Of a stretch of 64,000 nt of DNA, positions 55,501 to 64,000 are shown in pieces. The stretch covers positions 1-64,000 of the forward strand of contig JAACJM010000083.1 of NCBI GenBank assembly GCA_013368315.1, in the 5' to 3' direction. The DNA comes from Tetrapyrgos nigripes. Taxonomy: Eukaryota > Basidiomycota > Agaricomycetes > Agaricales > Campanellaceae. The position numbers and the translations under genes were made by a program. Each line of letters starts with the position of its first letter. Within the stretch, counting starts at the first letter, position 1. Below the pieces are notes generated by a model. That model had not been told where the DNA came from and made no database searches. It saw nothing but the letters and a program-made list of their open reading frames with translations.

Positions 55501-57601
55501 TCACATCAGCTTTAGCTTCGGCGTCATAGTTTGCACCAACATCTCGCTGTTTTCCCTTCTTCTGAGCGTTATCATTATAGTTATCCAAAATCCCATCAAT
55601 CCACCCCTTTTCAGGCATAACCGGGAACGTCGGATGCACATGCGTGTAATACACGTCTAGTAGAGCAGAAAGAATGTGTAAGGGAGGCAGCTCGTAGTCA
55701 GGGTCTAGGTCCAAGTCATCTGTCACTGACAGAGGAAGGGTTCGAGGTTGAGATGAAGGATGAGGTTTAAATGCAGACGTCAAAGTGGAAGGACCAGCGA
55801 AAGTAGAGGTAGAAGCAGATGTAGAAGCAGATGTGGAGGCGGTATGAGTATGAGGTGCTGTAGAGGAATGAGTGGTCCCACTGGCAGGATTGCGATACGT
55901 CAACGACGGGTTTACTGCAAATGACGTCGCTGTCGTCGAGGACTCTATTGCCGTCTCAGTGCCAGAAAGAGTTCCGGGGGCTAGGATAGACGTATGCCTC
56001 AACCGAGGCGTCTGCACAGGGGTGGGAGCTGAAGAAGCTAGAGGGAACGCTGTATATGTATGTGCATTGGTGTAAGAGTGAAGCTGAAGTTGGTCATCTC
56101 TGTCTTTGTGATGATCATCGTGAGTAGATGGGTTGGGAGTCGAGGTCTTGGATTCGTCGTTAATGGTGAGCTTGTTATCATTGGACGACAAGGACATGCT
56201 ATCGCTATTGCTGGGCGCGTCTCTAGCATCCATAGCAGTGACAGTTCCTAATCCATTGGAAGGATCCCCGTCAAAGCTATTCCCCGACCCCGACCCTGAC
56301 CCAGTGAATAACCCCCCCAACCCATCGAAAACCATTTGACCAACCCCAAGTCCAAGTCCAACCATGATCTCATTCTCCATGGCCAGTTCTTGTAGTGCAA
56401 AATCGGCAGTACGCCAGTAGCTTCCTGTGTATGTTTCGCGGCTGGGGTCTAGTTCGGACGCGGTAAAAGTATTCGTACTCGTGGAGTCGGAGTTGAAGGC
56501 GATGTCATCTGGGTCTATACCGGTTCCGTCCGTGCACGAGCCGGCGTCAAAGGCTGGTGTATTGGATTGCTGGAAACTATGAGGGATATGAGGAGAATGT
56601 GTGACTGAAAGTGGAGGTGGAGGCGGAGGTGGAGGAAGAATAGGATTGGAGGGACTGGGACCGGCGACGGGGACAGGATTAGGACCAACTTCGCCGTTAG
56701 CTACATCCACAACCATGTTATCCAAATCGTGGTCGAAGCCGTCTGAGTTAGCGCCTGCTTCTGGAGCTACTAGAGAAATAGCGATGGAGTCAGCTTCCAC
56801 TGGTTCCACTACACGCTCGTGTACTCGTCCTCGCTCATCCGACTGTGGATAACCCAGACTCATTCCGTCCCTCTCTACAGAATGCTCCCTGTGATCGGCT
56901 ACAAAAGGATTGGGGTGATGATATGACGACGGTGATGATGAAGATTGCCCAGGGATAGACGTGACATTGGGTGGTCGAGGATGCGGCTGCGGCGCTGCTT
57001 TAGAAGATGATGCCAATTGAGACGACGCCTGTATCTGTTGTTTCGTTGGTAACAATGGTTTCGCAAACGATTCCCCGTCATTGTTACGATGATGCGAAAA
57101 GGGAGAAAAATGATTAGCCAAATCGTCCAAAGTCGTCGCTGCATCTGTCGCGGTCCAGATAGCCTTGTATGCGTCCCATACGTCCTGAGTGCATGTGGTG
57201 CTCTCTACTTTGAGTCTGTTGACTGAAGCCCTCAGAGAGTCGGTGGGATGTCCTGAGAGGATGAGAAGGCCGAGTAAAGTTTCGAGAAGGGTGACGCGTG
57301 TTTCGGTGTAGCGTAGGTATCCAGATGGAGGTCCTCGTCGTCGTGGTTCTCTAGAGTAAGAGCATTCGACTTTTGTTTCTGTGCAGAAATGACAAGGTTC
57401 TAGACCATCGCACTAGATGATGAGCATCAATATGGCCAGATACTCGGATCCAAATTGAAGAAAAAACCTTCTTCCGTTTCAACCGACAAGTGTTGCACGC
57501 TGCAAGTAACGAGCATCGTAAGCGCAAGAAGAAAGATGAGTAACGGAGAGAGTTTCACCTCTCGAGACCTTCTTGTTGGACTTGCTTTCACTCGGATTCA
57601 T
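52547..57601 (-). CDS. Large Zn2Cys6 fungal transcription factor
   Basis: Nuclear DNA-binding regulator. Exons 57601-57559, 57499-57468, 57412-53817 and 53762-52547 give about 1628 aa. The zinc cluster is perfect: Cys16, 19, 26, 32, 35 and 42 (C-x2-C-x6-C-x5-C-x2-C-x6-C), split across the first three exons. SREPRRRGPPSGYLRYTETR follows. After a long low-complexity Ser/Thr/Pro/His region, the fungal_trans middle homology domain starts near residue 600 (LHILSALLDVYYTHVHPTFP, TILLLALCAYAGR) and near 816 (LEPIQICLLLGMRDYGKGMESQAWGLVGMA). LLYRPF then spans the last intron. The C-terminus is Gln/His/Ser-rich. Most of the length is disordered. I cannot name an orthologue. Confidence 0.9.
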
Positions 57602-58084
57602 CTTACCCCGCACAACCTCGCGATAGACAAGGAGGAGGGATTTTCCACTCCAGTTCACACGCCCTCGGAATTATAATTATCCCTTGTTTCGTCAGCAAGT
57701 TGGTGAGCTGACAACTGCCTCTTCTTTGAAAACCTTCAGAGACAGAGATGGTGAATAGATAATGCACTCAAACACTTGCAGACCTACATCATTCCAAGGA
57801 CTTCTCCAATGAACTAGCGGCAACCGCACAATGACGCATCGCACTTATGTGACTGGGCTGAGAGGAGATGACAATCAAGTACTATAGGAAGGTTGCCGTA
57901 TGCTGAGCGCATGTCGCATGTCCCTCACTGCGATTTACGAAGTTCTTTCCAGCGACTCGCGGCACGCAAGACGAGGAAGATTACCTGCGGAGATCCAACT
58001 TTAGGTGTGTGCTACGAAGACCTCACTCAGGTCATGATGCATGATGATTGATGTCTTTCCAGGAATTTCTTCAATCCAAACTTC
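57602..58084. other. Divergent promoter region
   Basis: Between the divergent transcription factor and the F-box locus. No gene or clear element is seen. Confidence 0.4.
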
Positions 58085-59590
58085 ATGGACGAGAATGCAA
58101 AACCAACACTTGCAGAACCTTCTCCCTGTTCCCTAATCCAGAAGCTTCCGACTGAGCTTCTCATGTCCATCTACATCGTCTCTGACAGACTCTCTGTCAC
58201 TTTCAACAAGTCCGGCAGAACTTTTCCCTTCCACCTTGCCCTCGTTTACCGTCAGTGGCGCGATGTGTCATATGCTACACCGCAATTGTGGGGGGTCTTT
58301 GACGTGGACTTCCACCGTCTTTCGATATCGTCTAGTTTGGCCATAAAGTCTCAACTGATGCGGTCAAGGGGCTGGCCCTTGACCGTCAACCTGCGTAGTG
58401 ACCTTGACAACAGGCAACTCGATGATGACAGGACCGACGGCACTGCATGGCGCGACGTGTTGGCTCTCCTTCTCCAGGAGTCTTCGAGATGACATGGTCT
58501 TTCCTTGGGCCTGTTTCCAGATGTGAGCAGTTGGAGAGGCCCAGAACATACCGTGTTCGAGATGTTGGAGTCTGTTGAGTCTCCCCGCTCTGAAGATTCT
58601 CAAGACCGGGGGAGACAAATTTGGGTGCTACGACCTCCCTGACGGTCTTCGTCGAGCTCCTCTTCTGCATTCTTTGACCTCGGTCGACAGTTTTGTAGAG
58701 ATAACTGACGACACAGCCAGTGGTCAGTATCATGTTACATGGCCGGCTCTTCAGTACCTCGAAGCCATTTCCCTCCCTCTTCACGGTTTGATAAAATCTC
58801 TCCTTGACGGCACTGCCTTTCGAAATTCGCTTGAGAGTATCAGACTCGAAGAGATGAAAGAACCCAACCCCTCGGAAACCCTCACTGGCACCGCTACCTT
58901 TCCCCAGCTCTCCTCATTCTCCATCCTTCGCGGCAACAACTACGAACTTCCCGGAATACTCAAATGCTTTTCTTTTCCAAACACATCAGAATACCTGCAT
59001 TGAGCAGTCTATTCACTCAGACCTCCACCGGATACAGCTCTTACTTTGCCGACACTGTCACAGGACATCTAGACGAGTTTCTGACATCAACACAATGTAC
59101 AGCTTCCCTGCAAACGTTGGTACTCCAGGGATGGGTCTGCCACGTCCTTTGCATGCTATAACTCCTTCCCAACCTGAAATCATTGACTCTATTCAATATG
59201 AAAACCGACGACCTAGACGATGTCTTCAGTTCCCTCGTCAGCGATGATGCTTATCTTGAGCCAGGAGACGAACTGTACACCCTGGTCCCTCAACTTCAAC
59301 ATCTCCGACTCGAAACTTTTTCGCGTTCGCCCCTTGCTCTTGAAGGGCTCGTCGAGATGATCAAATCGCGTCGGGTATTCGCTCCTGGTTGTTCGCCGGT
59401 AAACCATGTCGCGTGTCTGGAAAGGCTTGTTCTGTTGTCTTACCAAGTGGATTTGAGGCTTCGCCAGCCTGAGGATTTCCAAGCTTTGGAGGAACTTGGG
59501 AGCGAAGGGTTGGACTTGGACGTATCATTATTTTGGGCTCAAGGAAGAAGAGTAGCAATGTTAGAGCCGTCTCTTCTTCACAACTTCTAG
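58085..59590 (+). pseudogene. F-box/LRR-type protein, frame-broken
   Basis: Starts at an ATG with an F-box-like stretch LIQKLPTELLMSIYIV, then LALVYRQWRDVSYATPQLW, the form seen in many mushroom F-box proteins. The frame stops at about 58490 (ESSR-stop), continues in another frame with LKILKTGGDKFG and FPQLSSFSILRGN, shifts back near 58985, and meets a TAA near 59169 before LPNLKSLTLF and LEELGSEGLDLDV. With no splice signals that repair these breaks, it is a pseudogene with at least two frameshifts and one stop. Such proteins are substrate adaptors of SCF ubiquitin ligases. Confidence 0.75.
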
Positions 59591-62500
59591 TTTTGTATCA
59601 GTTGCATGTACAGGTGTATATGATATATTGCGCCATAGTAACACGAGAACTAACAATCACATACATGATACCGACAGCTTACCTTCTTCGTGTGTGTAAC
59701 GTATGGTTAAAGCTTCAAACGAGACAATAATCCAAGAGAACCCAGGTCCCCGAAACGTTACCCAATCAGGTCATCCCGAAGGACGACTAAAAATCCAAAA
59801 ATTATGACCCGAAGGTCTAGGAGGTCCTTCACTCCACTCTCGAAGACACAAAAGTCCTGTATCTCGTCAACAAAGACAATGATATGAAAGGACTCGCTTC
59901 CCCCGCTACAACCCAATAAACACCACTAGCTTTCTCTTGCCTCTGCCCTAAACGTACTGACGCCCTTTTGCACCTCCCTTCCATTCCAGTCAAGTCCTAA
60001 ACCTCCTTTCCTTCCGAGTAAGCGAGCCCAGGGCGGGTTGACACCATGAACCATAACACAAACCCAGAAGTACTCCAGAAGCAATAGACTAGTCCGAAAT
60101 GAGAGGAAGACGGAGGGTGTTTCCGAACCCCAGTCTTTCTTTGCTGGTGTACCCTTCATTCACATCAGCGCAGTTGATAGAGAACGGGCACGATCAAGAT
60201 AAACCCGATGATGCCTAGGAAAATCACGCTAAAATTCTCTTACCACAGTCGCTTTAAAGTGGAACAGACTCCCCACGAAGAGGAAAGAAGACCTCAAGGA
60301 CGGACACCTTTCGGCAAACTACTCCCCATACTCAACACCTCTACGCATCTACTGGAACCCATGCCCTCTTGTACGTGCCCAGATCGCAAATCACTCTCTC
60401 GTTCTCTCTCAACATCTGAATGCTCCCCAGCTTCAGTACAGATCCTCCTTACGGACCAACTGCTCGGACCAACCAATCCAGACACAAATTCACAACGACC
60501 AGCACAAACAAATCCACAACGCCACTGTGTACAAACCGATAGTATTGCTCCATGTCCGCGAGTACGAAACTCTACTACCTCTCCCGTAGGAGAGATAGTT
60601 ACACAGAAAACAAACGGCTGTTCAGCTAGCATTGCTGTTCCGAGAGAACAGAATAAGTCGTACAGGCCAGAACTGCGTCTGTCCAGCAGGGTCGAACAAG
60701 TCGGAGAGATAAATCCGGAGGGGTTTCCACTGGTTCATCGGATCCAAGATGTCGAAAGAGAAATCAGAGAGAGCACTTGGAACAAGGTCCAGGCTTAGAG
60801 GGACAAATTCCAGCAGAGGCAATAGAAGCATGAGAAGTTGGATCTTGGCAGGACCGTCCTAGTCACAGATCCTCATATCCATTCCACACAACCATGATAG
60901 GCACTTGAGAAAAACTAGTGATACCCAGCGTTCCCATCTGTCACCGACACGTCCAGATACCAAAAAAAAGCTGGGAGGCAAGAGAGCCGCAAGCGGCGCG
61001 GAATGCAGTCGAGCCTTCCTGTATTGGAAGGACAACGAGTTGGGGGCGGAGAGAAGAACCCAGAACCCGAATCCCGAACCATGAGGCCAATGACGACCAC
61101 TAGACCACCAAGCCGTGCCAGGCTAAAGCACCTTCCCCAAGAATCTATCACAACCCAAGGTAGTCCCAACCAGTCCACTCTCTTTGTAGTCATTCCCTTT
61201 AATGTAACTGCCACACCAACCACGACCCTGATGTATCTCCCCACTGCGAATGACCCCGTAGCCGACCTATTCCAGTACGCACTATGGCGATTTAGACCAC
61301 GCCTCGAAGCCAATACGGCGATTGACTTTAAGCCAAAAGCCAGGTCCAAGGACACAAATGATCACGGTAAGCGGAAAAAGGTTTAACTGTCACCGGGTCC
61401 TGCATCAGGCACGACAGAACTAAAACTGTGTGTTGATTCCCAACGCAAGAATATTACGAGATCTCGGGAGACCTCTAGGAGCCCTTAGCCTGTACGGATA
61501 GCTTTCTCCACGAATCCGACGCACAAGAATGGCAACAAGTGGTGCGGTCGGTCTAATAGGGACGATGCAAAACCAGACCAGCGAGCAGAAGCTACTCTGG
61601 CTGTAGGAGAATCAAATGGCTTGGAGAGTAACAGTAGTATGAAAGAAAGAATGACGTGACATGCCATCGAGGCAAGACACGCACCCTTGTACGTGAACCA
61701 AGGGAAGTCGACGTCGACGCGTAAGAAAACCAAAATGTGCGTGAGCTGCTCCACTCGAGAAGGTCATCCTTTTAGGCCCTCTTGTACCCAGCACACCTTC
61801 GTCCAGTGTCATGGTTATACCCCAAGCATTTCCGGCATCGCATTCCCGTAATCATCCGATGCCCTCTACCCAAAAAGGAACCATGCAGTCGACGCAGATT
61901 CCTGTACGTTTTAGGGGAGATAGGACACGAAGTCGAAAACAGTGTAAGAGGCGACACAGGCTGGGATCTGTGCGGAATGACGACAAAGGAAGAGGGCAAA
62001 GGTGTACATAGAGGGTACGATCTGGAGCTGCGCTAGCCGAAGTTTCTCGAGCATCATCGCAGAGGAAAGTTCTTGGATTTGTTCCAACACGAAGACGCCG
62101 ACAAAGCCATAAGATTCTGCTACACAAAGGCCATAAACACCGTCTCCATCATTGGCTACTCCACAATGAGACCATCTATACTGGGAGTTTGAAGCGTTGG
62201 TCCGACTAAAGAGCACCTTTGAAGAACTTAGGGTTAGAATTCACTCCTTACGGAGTGGATTTCTGCGGCTGGAGGGGAGAGATTGCGGGGGAGTAGGATG
62301 TGATGACGTGAACAGTACGGGCACCCTGGGCGTTGAAGGCGGAGAGAGATGGATAGTTGGCCTTGACATGGGAAGACTGGAGTTTGAAGAAGCGTACATG
62401 AATGGTGGAGGTCGAAAAGTGAAGTGAAAAGCATCACCATTTAAATTTGTCACACATAAAAGGCGAGGACCAAACACGGGACAAACAACGCGTCTGTACA

Positions 62501-62925
62501 CGTGATCGACGCGTCAACATTGACTGCCAGGGAGTCCTAACCGGCCTAACCACTCAGATCAGCTAGCCAAATTATATACGAAGGAGGAAGTCATTGCAGT
62601 CATTGCGGGTCGGCAATACCTGCGAAAGGACCGACATATTTAGCTTTCAAGTTGTTTCACCTGCTAAACAAACTTTTCGAGAAGTGTCCAAACTGAGCAG
62701 TGTCCTAAAGCAACCTATGTTGTAAAACGAGTGAAAGAGACAGGTGTAGCCTGAGATGTACAGCTTGTATCCGGATAATACAAGTAACGATGGAAGGGTA
62801 AAATGAGTTCGAGCATAACAACAACGAGCACCAAAGTCCAGCTGGTGCATCACGAAAGGGAAGTAAATATCCTTGGAATTCAGAGGTGGAAAAGTCGCTG
62901 TCTGGAAGGGAAAGCAACGAAGAAT
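59591..62925. other. No confident gene; tRNA-like relic inside
   Basis: The longest ATG frame (60208-60798, 196 codons, plus strand) has no recognised domain and an odd composition; it may be chance. Other overlapping frames near 61003-61386 and 61500-62240 match nothing I know. A tRNA-like stretch lies at about 61030-61117. Confidence 0.4.
61030..61117 (-). repeat. tRNA-derived sequence, Pro-like A box
   Basis: Minus strand reads GGCTTGGTGGTCTAGTGGTC, close to the start of eukaryotic tRNA-Pro genes, then CATGGTTCGGGATTCGGG. The anticodon arm and acceptor do not pair properly, so it is not a working tRNA; it could be the head of a SINE. Confidence 0.4.
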
Positions 62926-64000
62926 TTATACATATATGTAGCACAAAAAGCCGCCCTTGGTATCCATGACATTACGAACAGGGACATCATCGCTGAGACC
63001 CGTCATCGGGAGCATAAAATCCAAAGTGACTTGCTTCGTATCATCGTTGACACTGGAGGGTCCAGAAATTTGATACATCCTATCAGTAGAGTTGGCGCTC
63101 TGCCATTGTGCCCAAACGGAGTCCAGCATGGCATGGTGCGCATAGAAGAGGACATCTGCAGAGCATGGGTTAATCAAGGAAAGACTATTGAAATAGGCCA
63201 AAAGCGCACCATTAGGACTAGAATAAACGTTGGACATTTCTCCGCCAACAGCTAAATGTCCTCCATCATGAGTATCCCAACCCGATGTGTGACGGTCTCC
63301 CTCCAACTTTAGACGGAAGGATTCGAAAGGGTATTGGGCCAGTGTATCGTGGACATGTTGGCCCGTAATACCGCTGAAGGTTGAAGGATTGAAAGCTCTT
63401 GTGAGACAATGTTCTCGCTTCAATGTCCCGGGACCAATATTCAGCGTATAATGAGCAAATGGTCCACCTTTTACACAACCACCTCCGGTCTGCGCTTGAG
63501 GGTCCCAATCCGGCAGAGAAGTCAAATTGTTGAAAGGACCAGCGTTTTTGTGAGCTTGGTCTGCACCGTTTCCTCCAAAACCGGTGTCGGGATCGAAAAC
63601 AGGTGATTTATCGAACCTAAAAACAATGTTATCGTGAGACGGAATAGACAGTAGGTTAAAGTAATGAAGCTTACTCTCCAGCATCAACGTCTATCGACCA
63701 GTTCCAGTATCTGTAGGCTATTAGTCTCACGAGCAACTTGACAGAGCATAAAGACTTACGAGAGGGATCCTTGCCATCCACATTCACTACGCAGTGCGTC
63801 TTCCCAAACTTTCATGAAGTAACGGTGCCATGCCAGAAACTGGCCCTGCTCGTGGCTTCAGACCTGCTCAAAAGGAGAATATCAAAAGAACTACTCACGG
63901 TTTTGTGTATCTCGTCAGACAGGGCCTGATGTGTAGCTACGAAGTCGTCAAAGCGAGATTTGGCACCGTCATGATAGCCGTTCGACGTAAGATTTTGCAA
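62926..64000 (-). CDS. Tyrosinase (copper phenol oxidase), 5' end beyond the window
   Basis: Oxidises monophenols and o-diphenols towards melanin-type pigments. Exons visible: 64000-63899 (partial), 63845-63760, 63710-63675, 63616-63211 and 63155-62926. Copper A ligands: His in NGYHDGAK, THQAL and LAWHRYF. Copper B ligands: DTHDGGHLAVGG (two His) and LFYAHHAMLD. YWNWSIDVDAGEFDKSPVFD between them is typical of fungal short tyrosinases. The last intron (63156-63210, in frame if retained) must be spliced to restore SSPNDVLFYAHH. The stop gives a C-terminus soon after the core domain, with no visible long activation tail. The signal or start region lies off the right edge. Confidence 0.93.

Noticed and set aside
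60208..60798. 196-codon ATG frame, plus strand
   Set aside because: No recognisable domain, unusual composition and overlapping open frames on the other strand; not enough to call a gene.

Overview
The window looks like a chromosome segment from a basidiomycete fungus, most likely an Agaricomycete. Genes are split by many 45-60 nt GT-AG introns. Recognisable proteins are a fungal tyrosinase, a GPI-anchored GH16 glucanase, HET-domain proteins, a giant Zn2Cys6 transcription factor, and a Plavaka-type (CACTA) transposase, a family typical of mushroom genomes. All exon models were read by eye from splice signals and reading frame.

Layout. 1-7.6 kb is repeat-rich and CpG-poor with no intact gene; it holds decayed tRNA-Asp copies and a decayed copy of the 5' end of UTP7. 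7.7-10.5 kb has a broken HET gene, a promoter-plus-exon-1 relic of a GH16 gene and an 880-bp terminal-inverted-repeat (TIR) element. 12.1-19.1 kb is a genic island: two tRNA-Asp genes, UTP7, another tRNA-Asp and an intact GH16 gene. 19-29 kb holds an intact HET paralogue, a doubtful Ser-rich gene and an orphan five-exon gene. 30.4-35.7 kb is a Plavaka-type element with two divergent genes. 36.7-49 kb holds a membrane-protein gene, a CpG-eroded segmental duplication, two miniature TIR elements and a gene fusing a carboxymuconolactone-decarboxylase-like domain to an alpha/beta hydrolase. 49.5-52.1 kb is a decayed triplication of a tRNA-Asp plus a small secreted GPI-type protein. 52.5-64 kb holds the transcription factor, an F-box pseudogene, a gene-poor stretch and a tyrosinase that runs off the right edge.

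The strongest theme is duplication followed by decay. About ten tRNA-Asp(GTC)-like loci lie in 64 kb; four are structurally plausible, with introns of different length and sequence. Tyrosinase, GH16, UTP7, HET and the fusion gene have no shared pathway that I can support. The best candidates for something little described are the decarboxylase/hydrolase fusion, the amplified intron-variable tRNA-Asp family that keeps appearing at duplication junctions, and the several non-autonomous transposon types with visible target-site duplications.
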